Below the pieces are notes generated by a model. The model saw only the letters and a list, made by a program, of their open reading frames with translations, did no database searches and was not told where the DNA came from. A stretch of DNA of 64,000 nt from Salinimicrobium gaetbulicola (GTDB lineage Bacteria > Bacteroidota > Bacteroidia > Flavobacteriales > Flavobacteriaceae): the NCBI RefSeq assembly GCF_042676025.1, contig NZ_JBHTJP010000032.1, positions 186,001 to 250,000 on the forward strand, in the 5' to 3' direction. This document shows positions 33,204 through 43,512 of this stretch, in pieces (position 1 is the stretch's first letter; every line of letters begins with the position of its first letter). Both the position numbers and the translations under genes were made by a program.

Positions 33204-33629
33204 ATGAGAAAAATTTATTCTACCAATCTAAACCTTCCCAGTATTGATGCCGGTCTCCTGGTATTGAGAGTGGGTGTCGCAGCATTCATGCTTACCCATG
33301 GAGTCCCCAAACTTTTAAACCTTTTTGGAAGTGAGGAAATTGCTTTTGCCGATCCATTAGGATTGGGAGCCACAACCTCGTTGTTGCTTTCAACTTTCGC
33401 GGAGTTCATTTGTTCTATCCTTATTCTCTTTGGATTGGGAACCCGTCTTGCTGCTATTGTCCTGATATTTAATATGGCTGTTGCCTTTTTTATCTTTCAC
33501 GCGCAGGATCCATTCAAAGGAAAAGAGCTTGCCGGAGTCTTTCTCCTTATATATATAGTAATACTAATAACAGGGGCAGGGAAGTACGCCCTCGATTATT
33601 ACTGGCTTAAACGGACCAAGCATTCCTAA
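33204..33629 (+). CDS. DoxX family membrane protein
   Basis: A 141-residue protein with four transmembrane helices. Typical DoxX blocks are LLVLRVGVAAFMLTHGVPKLLNL (residues about 18-40), LLLSTFAEFICSILILFGLGTRLAAIVL and MAVAFFIFHAQDPFKG. DoxX proteins sit in the inner membrane and have been linked to quinol-type electron carriers or oxidative-stress functions, but the role varies. It stands alone, between the DUF4402 cluster and the OmpA gene, and is followed by a bidirectional terminator. Confidence 0.85.
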   Translation: MRKIYSTNLNLPSIDAGLLVLRVGVAAFMLTHGVPKLLNLFGSEEIAFADPLGLGATTSLLLSTFAEFICSILILFGLGTRLAAIVLIFNMAVAFFIFHAQDPFKGKELAGVFLLIYIVILITGAGKYALDYYWLKRTKHS

Positions 33630-33634
33630 AACAA

Positions 33635-33664
33635 AAAAGGGTTGTTCTCTCGAACAACCCTTTT
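33635..33664. terminator. Bidirectional intrinsic terminator
   Basis: A 13-bp stem (AAAAGGGTTGTTC / GAACAACCCTTTT, 33635-33647 and 33652-33664) with a T-tract on each side. It lies between convergent DoxX and OmpA genes. Confidence 0.85.
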
Positions 33665-33683
33665 CATTTTTCCGGTCTAAGAC

Positions 33684-34535
33684 CTACATATCGTCTTTCT
33701 CTAAAGTTTTATTATCAGCTTCCAACATGGCAAGGAACTTGTCCAGGTTAGGAATGATGACAATTCTGGTCCTTCTGTTCTTCGCACGATTTTCGGCAGT
33801 GTCATTAGGAGCTAAAGGCTTGAAGCTACTTCTTCCCGCAGCGATCAGTTTTTCAGGAGCCACATCAAAACGGTCCTGTAACAATCTAACAATTGCAGTT
33901 GATCTTCTAACACTTAGATCCCAGTTGTCCACTAAATAGGAATTTTCAACCATGGTTTGAGAATCTGTGTGGCCTTCAACCATTACTTCCATAGTAGGTT
34001 CAGAATTGATCACTTCAGCCAGCTTCTCAAGTAGTGGATACGCGTCTCTGCTCACCCTGTGGCTTCCGCTTCTAAAAAGAAGTTTGTCAGAAACATTGAT
34101 CATCACTACAGTTTTATCAATAGAAATCTCAACATCTTCAGAGTCACCACTACTAATCTGGTTCTTTAGATTATGAGAAACCGCCAGGTTGATGGAGTCT
34201 TCGAGAGTTTCAGCTTTCGCTAATTCTGCCTGATCCACATTTTTCAGGGTCTCTCTCATTTTCCTTTTGTTGGCATTTGACATCACTGTCAATTCATTGA
34301 TCTCAAGTTTTTGATCGTTTTCATCTTTCAAAGAATTGATCTTCGCGTTATAATCAGAAACACGGGCTTCAATTACGCCTAATCTTTCCTCAAGTTCTTC
34401 TTTTTCTACCTGGGTTTTCTGCAGACTGCTTCGGGTTTGATTATAGTCTTCCTCCAGGGCCACATATTTCTTTTTAGATACACAAGAGGTTAACATGCTT
34501 GCTGCCAATACCGTTACGGTAAGAATTCGTTTCAT
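33684..34535 (-). CDS. OmpA-family lipoprotein
   Basis: A 283-residue lipoprotein with signal peptide and lipobox (AASMLTSCVSKKKY). A coiled-coil stretch follows (residues about 25-85, QTRSSLQKTQVEKEELEERL and following). A C-terminal OmpA-like peptidoglycan-binding domain occupies about 150-270: VNVSDKLLFRSGSHR, VMVEGHTDSQ, NWDLSVRRSTAIVRLL, AENRAKNRRTRIVI. It is expected to link the outer membrane to the cell wall. Confidence 0.85.
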   Translation of the reverse strand: MKRILTVTVLAASMLTSCVSKKKYVALEEDYNQTRSSLQKTQVEKEELEERLGVIEARVSDYNAKINSLKDENDQKLEINELTVMSNANKRKMRETLKNVDQAELAKAETLEDSINLAVSHNLKNQISSGDSEDVEISIDKTVVMINVSDKLLFRSGSHRVSRDAYPLLEKLAEVINSEPTMEVMVEGHTDSQTMVENSYLVDNWDLSVRRSTAIVRLLQDRFDVAPEKLIAAGRSSFKPLAPNDTAENRAKNRRTRIVIIPNLDKFLAMLEADNKTLEKDDM

Positions 34536-34867
34536 AATGTTTAATTTTTGTTTTAAAGTTCACTTTGATATTTGGGTTATCGAGACTTTAAAACGTGTTT
34601 TATAATGCGAAATTATATAAAAGGCATTTTTACTTCTTTGGTTTTAACGGAAGATTATTATCCTAATAAGTCAGTTGCTAAAAAAGTCTTAATAAACTGG
34701 CTGAATCACGTTAAATTTTTACCTTTTTGAAATATTTGAAGTATCGCTTTTCCCCTGATTTTATCAGGTTTTTTCGAAACATCTGAAGCACAGATTTTTA
34801 CAGCTGCTTTACCCGGAAAAGATTAAATTTATACTCCTATCTTATATAAAACTATACGCTCAATAAA
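34536..34867. other. 332-base gap between OmpA and TamB-like genes
   Basis: No credible reading frame. It is A/T-rich. A short hairpin at 34754-34768 (CCTGAT / ATCAGG) is followed by six T residues on the plus strand, 94 bases before the TamB-like gene. The rest shows nothing I can identify. Confidence 0.5.
34754..34774 (+). terminator. Short terminator- or attenuator-like hairpin upstream of TamB-like gene
   Basis: A 6-bp stem (CCTGAT 34754-34759 / ATCAGG 34763-34768), a 3-base loop and a run of six T. Whether it regulates the following gene is unknown. Confidence 0.4.
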
Positions 34868-37800
34868 TTGGAACCCGAAAAAAAAGAGAAGAAGAAAGAT
34901 AAAAAGAAAGGCTCAGGGTTAAGGCTCTTCGGAAAGATCCTTTTAGGGATTTTTATTTTCTTGCTTCTGTTGATACTGTTTATCCGCAGTCCCTGGGGGC
35001 AGGGTATTATTGTTGATCGATTAGTTTCTTACCTTGAGGATCAAACAGGTACAGAGATCAAAGTGGATCGACTTTTTATTACCTTTTCCGGAAATATTAA
35101 CCTGGAGGGATTATATATGGAGGATAAGCAAGGGGACACCTTGATCTATTCTCGTTACCTGGAAGCTGACATTCCCTTATTACCTATTATTAAGAAGCAG
35201 GGTTTTTCTATTGATAATATTGATTGGCGTGGGGTAAGAGCCAATATCCGCCGCGTAGACAGCGTTTCAGGGTTTAATTACCAGTTCCTGATGGACGCCT
35301 TTGTTAGCCAGGATACTACAGTCGCTGCCACGCCTGCCGATACGACGGGTGCCGGAATGGAATTCAGCCTGGGAGATATACAGCTCTCTGATTTTCAATT
35401 GAAATTTAACGATCAGGTAGGAGGGATCGATAGTCAGTTTAATCTTGGGGAACTGGAAGTGGAAGTTGAAAATTTTGATCTGGCTGCAATGGATTTTGAT
35501 ATCCGGGAGGCTACTCTTCTGGATACCCGTTTTTCTTATGTCCAGACCAAGCCATTCCCTGAAAAAGAGGAAAAAGATCCGGCACCTCTTCCGAAGATAG
35601 CTATTCATAACTTGAAACTCGATAATGTTTCCGGAGAGTATAATTCCATTCCTGACGGACTTTTAGCAGATGTTTCTATAGATGATCTGATAGTTGAACT
35701 ACCTGAAGCTAACCTTTCTGAAAATGAGATAATTCTGGAGCGCCTCAGGTTGAAAAATTCCAATATCCTGATCCACACCACGACTTCTTCCGAAGTGAGT
35801 ATAGCTAAAGAAAAAATACCTTCTGAAAAACCCATTTTTGAATGGCCTCAATGGGACGTAATTGCCGAAGAGATTACTCTGGTGGATAATCATTTTCAAT
35901 ATATCGTAGATTCGGCCACTCCGCAAAAAGGAGTTTTTAATCCCAATGCGATCGATATTCAGAACCTTACTTTTCAGGCAAATCATTTAGCTTTAAAGCC
36001 CGGTTCTGCCGAATCATTCGTTCAAAAATTGAATTTCAGGGAGGCTTCCGGCTTAGATCTTACAAGGCTGGCTTTTGACCTGGATGTTTCAGAAGAAAGC
36101 ATGTCATTAAACAACCTAAACCTTCAGTTAAATGAAAATGTTGTTAGAGGTGACCTTGGTATTGAATATCCCGGTCTGAATAATTTCCTTAATGAGCCTG
36201 AAACGGGCAGGGTGGACCTTCAGCTACCTGAATTTAAAGTTAACCTGGAAGAATTATTCTTTTTCCAGCCGCAGCTAAGAGAGAATGAATATGTCAATGC
36301 TCTAAGCGAAAAAAGTTTATACGGAAGCCTTTATGCAGACGGAAAACTTTCCGAAATAAAGGTTCAAAATTCCCGGGTCAATTGGGGGCAAAATACTTCT
36401 GTGGCACTTAACGGAAATATTTTTAATGCTACGGAACCTGATAAAATAGGATTCGATTTTCCACAGTTCAGAGCTGTTTCCACGCGCAATGACATTTTGA
36501 AATTTGTAAAGGAAGAAGACCTTGGCATTAAATTACCTGAAAATGTTGAGATCACCGGAAATTTGAGTGGTACTCCTGAAAATATTCAGATCGATGCTAA
36601 CCTGAGCTCTTCTATGGGAGATCTTCAAATAGCCGGTAAATTTGTTTCAGCACCCGGGATCGCCTTTGACGCCGATGTTCAGGTCACCGAATTCAAGGTA
36701 GGGGAACTGCTTCAGAATAAAAGTCTTGGTAATGTGAGCCTTGACCTTAAGGCTTCCGGAAACGGAGCAAATGTCAATGAACTGGATGTGGACTTCAAAT
36801 CAAATATTTCCAGTTTTGGGTACAATAATTATACTTTCAGGAATCTGGATCTTTTAGGAGAACTCGAAAATGGAGAAGGTTATGTAGAAGCGGATTATAA
36901 GGATGAAAACCTCAATATGACCCTGGAAGGTTTTATTGAGATGGACAGTATCGCACCTAAAATTGCAGTACAACTTGATGTTATTGGGGCGAATTTGCAG
37001 GAACTGGGATTGTTTCAGAGACCTGTGAACGCAGCTTTAAAGTTGGAAGCTAATTTTAAAGGGAATGCGACCAATTATGATGTTTCAGCAAATATTACCG
37101 ATGGAATCGCGGTTTATGACAATGAATCTTATCTCCTGGGTAATCTTGAAGTCACAGGCCATGTAGAAGAAGATACGACCTCCCTTGATATTCGCAACCG
37201 AATACTTAATCTCCGGTTAAGGTCCAATGCCAGCCCGATTGACTTCAGCAAGGCTTTAAACAGGCATTATGAGAGTTATTTCTCTACCATAGAAAGAACC
37301 GATACCGTACAAAACCCGGTTAATTTAGACCTTACCGCAGAAGTAAGTCCCACGCCCATGTTGGAGGAAGTATTCTTGCCGAAACTGGAAGGCTTAGATA
37401 CCATAAAGGTTAAGGTTGATTTTCGGGAAAAGGAACGAAGCTTAATTGCCGATATTGATCTTCCATATATCAAATACTTCGGAAGTGAAATTGACAGCCT
37501 TCGCTTTAACCTGGATTCAAATAAGGAGGGATTAGCTTTTGACTTCGGATTAAAAAGTCTTGATTTTGGTCCGTTGGCCATTAAGCAAACTATTTTAAAA
37601 GGGGAGTTAGCCGATCAGAATCTAGAATTGGATTTTACTTCAAATTATGAGGATAAGAAATTAATGCATATCCGGTCCCAGATCTCAAAGTCTGAGGAGA
37701 TCCTTAGAATTCATGTGGTGCCGGATGAATTTGTCCTCAACGCGGTGCCATGGAATATCGCCCCTGAAAATGAGATCTTAATAGGAAAAAATAATTGGGA

Positions 37801-39895
37801 GTTCAATGATTTCCGGCTTACCAGAAACGGCCAGGAGATGATCGTAAGCAACCAGGTTCCCGGTGTTCAGAAAGAGCATATTGGGCTGGAGTTTGAAAAT
37901 TTCAACTTAGCGACACTATTTTCCTATCTGAACCCTGAAGAAGTCCTGGCGTCAGGAAGGCTTAATGGGAATTTTATTGTTGAAGAACCCTTTGGCAGCA
38001 CAGGGATGTTAGCAAATTTAAGGATCAATGAATTTGCGGTCATGGAAGTGCCTTTTGGAATTCTCACTTTAGAAGGTGAGGCTGTAGGCAGCAGGACCTA
38101 TGATTTCGATCTCGCTATCAAAGAAGGCGATGTCGACCTGGATCTTACCGGTAATTATCAGGCCGATGAAACTGCCGCTAAATTAAACCTTGACCTCGAT
38201 CTTAACGAAGTTAAAATGAAAGTTGTAGAAGGCCTTTCCTCGGGTGCTTTGAATACAACTTCCGGAAGTTTTTCAGGAAATATTTCAGTCAAGGGAACTA
38301 CTGCAGATCCTGTTTATGAAGGGACTTTGAACTTCAATCAGGCGGCATTTACGGTAGCTACTTTGAATGCCTCCTTCGTCCTTGCAGATGAGACCCTGAA
38401 GGTTACTAACGAAGGCCTTTTCATGGATAATTTTGAAATTAGGGACAGCAAGAAGAATACCCTGGTGCTTGATGGCGGAATTTATACGGAAAGTTTAACC
38501 AATCCTGAATTTGACCTGGATTTTACTGCTAAGAATTTCACCGCTTTGAACTCTACCGAGGAGGATAATGAACTCTTCTACGGAATCGCGGTTTTTGATG
38601 CTGAAGGTAGTGTTACCGGGAACCTCGAGCTTCCAAAAATAGATCTGGACCTGGACATCAAGGAAGAAACAGATATGACCTATGTGATTCCTTCTGCACG
38701 CCTCGAGATCGAAGAAAGGGAAGGAGTGGTTAAATTTGTGAACAGGGAAGACCCTGACAGGATACTTACCCAGACCACTGCCAGCGAGGATGCGATCACA
38801 TTTTCGGGCCTTAATCTCAATTCTTATATAAACCTGGAAAAGAATGCGACCTTCACGATAGTTCTCGATGAAGATACCGGAGATCATTTTAGAGCTTCGG
38901 GGGAGGGAGATCTGTTGTTCAATATTTATCCTAACGGAAGAACCACGCTCTCGGGAAGAGTAGATATTAATGACGGATATTATGAAATGAGCTTGTATAA
39001 TCTGGTAACCCGGAAATTTGACCTGATGGACGGAAGTAGCATTGTCTGGGCCGGGGATCCTTTGGACGCTGATCTTGATATTACAGCGGTTTATAGAGTA
39101 GAGGTCTCCGCTTCAGGATTAATGGCTCCGCAGATCACGGGAGCAGATGTAGATGTGAAAGACAGGTACCGTCAGGAATTACCTTTTTTGGTCTATCTGA
39201 ATATTGACGGGGATATATCTCAACCTTTGCTGTCCTTTGGACTTGATATGCCTGAAGACGAGCAAGGCGCTATTGGAGGGCAGGTGTACGGAAGGGTTCA
39301 ACAGATCAACACACAGGAAAATGAACTCAATAAACAGGTTTTTTCACTACTCGTTCTTAACCGATTCTTCCCCGATTCGGGAAGTGACGGAAGTGCAGGT
39401 GGAACACTCGCATTTGCAAGAGATAACCTGAATGAAGCCCTTTCAGATCAGCTGAATTTATTTTCAGATAAACTGCTGGGAGAAACCGGAATTGATCTCA
39501 AATTCGGTTTGGATAGCTATACAGATTACCAGGGAGAAAGTCCGCAGGAACGAACCCAGCTGGATATTACCGCTCAAAAAAGCCTTTTAGATGACCGATT
39601 GATCGTGAGTGTAGGAAGTGAAGTAGACCTTCAGGGTAGCAGCCAGGTGGAAGAGAGCAGCCCGGTAATAGGAAATGTGAGCCTGGAATACCTTTTAACC
39701 GAAAACGGCCGATTCAGACTGAGAGCTTTCCGAAGAAAATCTTATGAGAATGTAATTGACGGACAAATAATCGTGAGCGGTCTTTCCCTGATCTTTACCC
39801 AGGAATTCAACAAGTTCCATGAGATCTGGGACCAGGTGATTAAAGACGAAAAGAAAAAGAAAAAACAAAAGGAAGAAGAAGAAAGTGGGGAGTAA
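34868..39895 (+). CDS. TamB-like translocation and assembly protein
   Basis: A 1,675-residue protein with a TTG start (no ATG upstream before an in-frame stop at 34847). A Lys-rich N-terminus precedes one transmembrane helix (about 19-40, LFGKILLGIFIFLLLLILFI). A very long beta-rich periplasmic part of the TamB/AsmA type follows. The C-terminal DUF490/TamB region (about 1400-1640) includes VSASGLMAPQITGADVDVKD, the FFPDSG-SDGSAGGTLAFARDN-like stretch and LNLFSDKLLGETGIDLKFGLD. A Lys/Glu-rich tail ends it. TamB works with an Omp85 partner in envelope or lipid transport; its partner is the next gene, starting after two bases. Confidence 0.85.
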   Translation: MEPEKKEKKKDKKKGSGLRLFGKILLGIFIFLLLLILFIRSPWGQGIIVDRLVSYLEDQTGTEIKVDRLFITFSGNINLEGLYMEDKQGDTLIYSRYLEADIPLLPIIKKQGFSIDNIDWRGVRANIRRVDSVSGFNYQFLMDAFVSQDTTVAATPADTTGAGMEFSLGDIQLSDFQLKFNDQVGGIDSQFNLGELEVEVENFDLAAMDFDIREATLLDTRFSYVQTKPFPEKEEKDPAPLPKIAIHNLKLDNVSGEYNSIPDGLLADVSIDDLIVELPEANLSENEIILERLRLKNSNILIHTTTSSEVSIAKEKIPSEKPIFEWPQWDVIAEEITLVDNHFQYIVDSATPQKGVFNPNAIDIQNLTFQANHLALKPGSAESFVQKLNFREASGLDLTRLAFDLDVSEESMSLNNLNLQLNENVVRGDLGIEYPGLNNFLNEPETGRVDLQLPEFKVNLEELFFFQPQLRENEYVNALSEKSLYGSLYADGKLSEIKVQNSRVNWGQNTSVALNGNIFNATEPDKIGFDFPQFRAVSTRNDILKFVKEEDLGIKLPENVEITGNLSGTPENIQIDANLSSSMGDLQIAGKFVSAPGIAFDADVQVTEFKVGELLQNKSLGNVSLDLKASGNGANVNELDVDFKSNISSFGYNNYTFRNLDLLGELENGEGYVEADYKDENLNMTLEGFIEMDSIAPKIAVQLDVIGANLQELGLFQRPVNAALKLEANFKGNATNYDVSANITDGIAVYDNESYLLGNLEVTGHVEEDTTSLDIRNRILNLRLRSNASPIDFSKALNRHYESYFSTIERTDTVQNPVNLDLTAEVSPTPMLEEVFLPKLEGLDTIKVKVDFREKERSLIADIDLPYIKYFGSEIDSLRFNLDSNKEGLAFDFGLKSLDFGPLAIKQTILKGELADQNLELDFTSNYEDKKLMHIRSQISKSEEILRIHVVPDEFVLNAVPWNIAPENEILIGKNNWEFNDFRLTRNGQEMIVSNQVPGVQKEHIGLEFENFNLATLFSYLNPEEVLASGRLNGNFIVEEPFGSTGMLANLRINEFAVMEVPFGILTLEGEAVGSRTYDFDLAIKEGDVDLDLTGNYQADETAAKLNLDLDLNEVKMKVVEGLSSGALNTTSGSFSGNISVKGTTADPVYEGTLNFNQAAFTVATLNASFVLADETLKVTNEGLFMDNFEIRDSKKNTLVLDGGIYTESLTNPEFDLDFTAKNFTALNSTEEDNELFYGIAVFDAEGSVTGNLELPKIDLDLDIKEETDMTYVIPSARLEIEEREGVVKFVNREDPDRILTQTTASEDAITFSGLNLNSYINLEKNATFTIVLDEDTGDHFRASGEGDLLFNIYPNGRTTLSGRVDINDGYYEMSLYNLVTRKFDLMDGSSIVWAGDPLDADLDITAVYRVEVSASGLMAPQITGADVDVKDRYRQELPFLVYLNIDGDISQPLLSFGLDMPEDEQGAIGGQVYGRVQQINTQENELNKQVFSLLVLNRFFPDSGSDGSAGGTLAFARDNLNEALSDQLNLFSDKLLGETGIDLKFGLDSYTDYQGESPQERTQLDITAQKSLLDDRLIVSVGSEVDLQGSSQVEESSPVIGNVSLEYLLTENGRFRLRAFRRKSYENVIDGQIIVSGLSLIFTQEFNKFHEIWDQVIKDEKKKKKQKEEEESGE

Positions 39896-39897
39896 TT

Positions 39898-42174
39898 ATG
39901 AAATATAATTTTAAAAAGTTCGGTTTTTTATTATTTATCTCTGCGATAATAGTCTTGCAGGCCTGTAGTGTGAAAAAGTTCATTCCTGAAGAGGAATTGC
40001 TTTACACCGGGGCAGATCTAACCCTGGAATCAAATAATGAGATTGAAAATAAAAAAGAGCTTAAAGCCCAGCTGGAAAATCTTATAAAACCGGAACCTAA
40101 TTCCAAGATCTTAGGATCAAGATTTAAATTGTACTTCCATTACAAAGCCCAGAAGGAAAAACCCGGTTTCATTAATAAGTTCATGAATAAAAAGTTCGGG
40201 GAAGAGCCGGTTTATCTGTCAGATGTAGATCCATACCAGACGGAAGATATTCTGAAGAACCGACTCGAGAACAGGGGATATTTTTACAGTAGGGTAAATC
40301 ATTCGGTTGAAGAAAATGAAAAAAATAAAACTGCCAGGTTATCCTATACCGCTATTTTACCCGAGGAGCCTTACAGGCTTGAGAATTACAAGTTAGATAA
40401 TGATACCTTACCTATATACCGCGAAATAAAAGAGACGCTTCCAAATGCCCTTTTAGAGCCTGGAATGCCTTTTAATTTTGCCATGATGAAATTGGAAAGG
40501 GAGCGAATTGACAGGGAACTTAAGAAAAGAGGTTATTATAATTTCAGTTCTAATTTCCTGATCTTCGAGGCAGATACGAATCAATATGACCAAAAGAAAT
40601 TTGATCTCTTTTTAAGGCTCAAGGAGGAAGTACCAAAGGCGGGAATAAAACCTTATAAAATAAAGAGAATCAATGTTTATCCTAACTATGTGGTAGGCAC
40701 TGATACCTTAAAAAAGGACACCCTTAGATATGAGGACAAAAATTATATACAGGCTAAGGAATTCTTTAAACCAAAGCGCCTTGATCCCTTTATAATTTTG
40801 GATGAAGGGCAGTTGTACGACCCTAAAAAATCGGCTTTGACAAGTCGAAGATTAACCTCAATCGGAGCATATAAGTTCGTAAACATTAGATATGATGAAC
40901 TGGATTCCATCTCAACCGACAGTTTGGGATACCTGGAAACGAATATATTTCTATCTCCTCTTAATAAAAGGGCTATTCGCGCCGAAATTCAGGCTGTAAC
41001 GAAGTCAAATAATTTTGCAGGACCGCATTTGGCTATTACCTACTCAAACCGGAATCTTTTTCACGGGGGAGAGATCTTGAATATCACCGGAAAAGTGGGT
41101 TACGAAAAGCAACTTTCGGGAGGGAATCAAACCGGTTTGAGCAGCACCCAATTCGGGATCGAAACGGCCTTGATCTATCCCAGAATGCTTTTTCCAATAG
41201 CTGTGAACAATGACTGGTTTAAATATTCCATTCCCAAGACCAAAATAGCCGCAGGTTTTGAGTATCTCAACAGGAGTAAGCTGTTCAGTTTGTTCTCGGC
41301 TACGGGAAGTTTCGGATATATCTGGAGAGCCAACAAATATGTGACGCATGAACTGAATCCATTCTCGGTAAACTATGTGAGGTTGAGTAAGACCACAGAA
41401 ACATTTAAAGATATTTTGGAAGAAAATCCGTTTTTAAAGACCAGTTTTGATCAACAGTTCATTGCGGGGCTCACCTATTCTTTTACTTATAACGGAATGG
41501 TGGACCAAAATGATACACACCAGTTCTTTTTGAACTCCAATCTCGATGTTGCCGGAAATATTCTTGACATTTTAAGTAAAGGTGAATCACCTAAACAATT
41601 CCTGGGTCTCGATTTTGCCCAATACGCCAAAATAGATGCAGATCTTAGATACCATTTTAAAATTGATCCCAATCAAACTATTGCTTCCCGTCTATTTGCG
41701 GGAATAGGGATCCCTTATGGTAATTCGGAGATTATGCCTTTCAGCAGGCAATTCTTTTCCGGAGGTCCGTACAGTGTTCGGGCATTCAAGATCCGGTCTT
41801 TGGGGCCTGGATCTTATCAACCTGAAGAAGAAGACATAAATTCATATTACGATCGTACAGGTAATATTAGGCTGGAAGCTAACCTGGAATACCGGTTTCC
41901 AATTTATCAATTTTTAAAAGGTGCGGTTTTCACTGATGCCGGGAATGTATGGAACACTAAAGAGATCCCCGATGCCAGAGGGAAATTTGGTTCTAATTTT
42001 CTCAATGAAGTTGCAGTGGGAGTAGGTACCGGTTTGAGGATCGATATTCAAAGCTTTGTTATCAGATTTGATCTAGCGGCTCCCTTAAGAACGCCATGGC
42101 TACCTGAAGGAGAACGCTGGGACTTAAAATTGGATGAGCTGGTATTAAACTTTGCGATCGGGTATCCTTTCTAA
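39898..42174 (+). CDS. Omp85 (TamA/BamA-like) outer-membrane lipoprotein
   Basis: A 758-residue protein with signal peptide and a lipobox-like LQACSVKKF (Cys near residue 23). POTRA-like repeats cover about residues 60-330 (e.g. FNFAMMKLERERIDRELKKRGYYNF). A C-terminal Omp85 barrel (about 340-758) includes FFSGGPYSVRAFKIRSLGPG, which contains the lid-loop VRAFK motif, and a final VLNFAIGYPF. It is probably the outer-membrane partner of the TamB-like protein encoded just upstream. A lipid anchor on an Omp85 protein is unusual outside Bacteroidota. Its stop overlaps the convergent upp gene by 4 bases. Confidence 0.85.
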   Translation: MKYNFKKFGFLLFISAIIVLQACSVKKFIPEEELLYTGADLTLESNNEIENKKELKAQLENLIKPEPNSKILGSRFKLYFHYKAQKEKPGFINKFMNKKFGEEPVYLSDVDPYQTEDILKNRLENRGYFYSRVNHSVEENEKNKTARLSYTAILPEEPYRLENYKLDNDTLPIYREIKETLPNALLEPGMPFNFAMMKLERERIDRELKKRGYYNFSSNFLIFEADTNQYDQKKFDLFLRLKEEVPKAGIKPYKIKRINVYPNYVVGTDTLKKDTLRYEDKNYIQAKEFFKPKRLDPFIILDEGQLYDPKKSALTSRRLTSIGAYKFVNIRYDELDSISTDSLGYLETNIFLSPLNKRAIRAEIQAVTKSNNFAGPHLAITYSNRNLFHGGEILNITGKVGYEKQLSGGNQTGLSSTQFGIETALIYPRMLFPIAVNNDWFKYSIPKTKIAAGFEYLNRSKLFSLFSATGSFGYIWRANKYVTHELNPFSVNYVRLSKTTETFKDILEENPFLKTSFDQQFIAGLTYSFTYNGMVDQNDTHQFFLNSNLDVAGNILDILSKGESPKQFLGLDFAQYAKIDADLRYHFKIDPNQTIASRLFAGIGIPYGNSEIMPFSRQFFSGGPYSVRAFKIRSLGPGSYQPEEEDINSYYDRTGNIRLEANLEYRFPIYQFLKGAVFTDAGNVWNTKEIPDARGKFGSNFLNEVAVGVGTGLRIDIQSFVIRFDLAAPLRTPWLPEGERWDLKLDELVLNFAIGYPF

Positions 42175-42836
42175 TGCTGCATCTTGGTCCCGTAACAAAG
42201 ATCTCCGGCATCTCCAAGACCGGGAACTATATAACCACGCTCATTTAATTCTTCATCTATGGTAGCGATCCATAAATGTGTGTTTTCAGGGAATTCAGAT
42301 TGCATGTACTCAATACCTTCCTTCGCCCCAATAACTGAAACCAAATGGATGTTCTTCGGAGTACCCATGCTCTCCAGAGCCTTCATGACATTGACAAATG
42401 AACGACCTGTCGCCAACATAGGATCGGCAAGGATCAAGGTCTTATTATCTAATGAGGGAGAAGCAAGGTATTCTACCAGGATCTCAAATTTTTCATCATT
42501 ATCGGGGTGATGTCTGTATGCTGAAATGAAAGAGTTTTCAGCATCATCAAAGTAGTTCAGTAATCCATTATGTAATGGTAGACCGGCTCTTAAAATAGAG
42601 CAAAGTACTATGTCTTCAGCTGGTAACGGAACATTTGCCTGACCTAATGGGGTTGTTACCGACGTGTCATTATAATTTAAGTGTTTGCTCAGCTCATATC
42701 CCAACACTTCACCCAGTCTTTCTATATTTCTCCTGAAGCGCATCCTGTCAGTCTGGATATTTATGTCCCTTAACTGGGCGATAAACTTATTTGCAATGGA
42801 ATTGTTCTCTAAAAGATGGTGAATGTGCATAATCAA
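42171..42836 (-). CDS. upp: Uracil phosphoribosyltransferase
   Basis: A 221-residue salvage enzyme converting uracil and PRPP to UMP. The PRPP-binding motif LILADPMLATGRSFV (about residues 136-150) and a uracil-binding region near the C-terminus, with YIVPGLGDAGDLCYGT, are clear. The ILRAGLPLHNGLLNYF block fits the family. A second ATG two codons later is an equally good start. A possible promoter lies upstream (TTG 42907-42905, 23-bp spacer, TAAATTTG 42881-42874 on the minus strand). It is convergent with the Omp85 gene. Confidence 0.9.
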   Translation of the reverse strand: MIMHIHHLLENNSIANKFIAQLRDINIQTDRMRFRRNIERLGEVLGYELSKHLNYNDTSVTTPLGQANVPLPAEDIVLCSILRAGLPLHNGLLNYFDDAENSFISAYRHHPDNDEKFEILVEYLASPSLDNKTLILADPMLATGRSFVNVMKALESMGTPKNIHLVSVIGAKEGIEYMQSEFPENTHLWIATIDEELNERGYIVPGLGDAGDLCYGTKMQH

Positions 42837-42873
42837 GATATAATTGTGGGAGATAAAAACCCTTTAACGGGTT

Positions 42874-42907
42874 CAAATTTAAAAATTATTAAGCCACAAC
42901 TCCGCAA
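42874..42907 (-). promoter_or_regulatory. Possible promoter for upp
   Basis: TTG, a 23-bp spacer and a perfect TAAATTTG on the minus strand. The spacer is at the long limit. A short inverted repeat (CCCTTTAACGGG) follows toward the gene. Confidence 0.5.
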
Positions 42908-43125
42908 TTGTGGCGAAAATTTGCTGGTTTTTGGAATCTATTTTTAAGAATTATCGAATCAGGCTTTCCAAAAATGCAAATGCGCTACACATTTTTAGTT
43001 TTCTTATATGAGAAAATCGATAAAAATTGGTAAATTGAGATATATTGCACTGCAATTCAGATAAATACACGGATCTATTCCTGGAATTAAAGAAGATTAC
43101 TCCCTTATTCTCAAATTTAATTGGA

Positions 43126-43512
43126 ATGAACACTATAGAACAATTTATCAGGGAAGTCAATGAGGCCATTTCTGACGTAAATACAGACTATTTATTAGAT
43201 AAAATCACAGATGATTTTTGTTGGACCATTATAGGTGAAAAAACTGTGAGCGGGAAAACAGAATTTTCCGAAGCTATGGATCAAATGAGAGGCTTGCCAA
43301 AAATGAAAATTAGTATTGAAAAGGTAATGACAGACCAGCAGTGCGCTACCGTAGAGGGAGTAGTTGTAGGCAAGAACCGTAATGGGCAAAAGAAATATTT
43401 TGCGTTTGCCGATATTTATGAATTGGAAGGGGCGAACGATCCTAAAATAAAAAAATTAACTTCTTATGTTATTGACGTAAGTAAACACAAACAATACAAG
43501 GAAAGTTTTTAA
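43126..43512 (+). CDS. SnoaL/NTF2-like protein
   Basis: A 128-residue protein; I start at 43126 (MNTIEQFIREVNEAISDVN). An upstream in-frame ATG at 43045 adds 27 residues without family character. The layout resembles SnoaL/NTF2-like folds, with an N-terminal helix, a DDFCWTIIGEKTVSGKTEF block, and later strands (CATVEGVVVGKNRNGQKKYFAFADIYEL). Such proteins are small ligand-binding or isomerase-like proteins with diverse functions. The function here is unknown. A terminator follows, shared with the next convergent gene. Confidence 0.7.
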   Translation: MNTIEQFIREVNEAISDVNTDYLLDKITDDFCWTIIGEKTVSGKTEFSEAMDQMRGLPKMKISIEKVMTDQQCATVEGVVVGKNRNGQKKYFAFADIYELEGANDPKIKKLTSYVIDVSKHKQYKESF

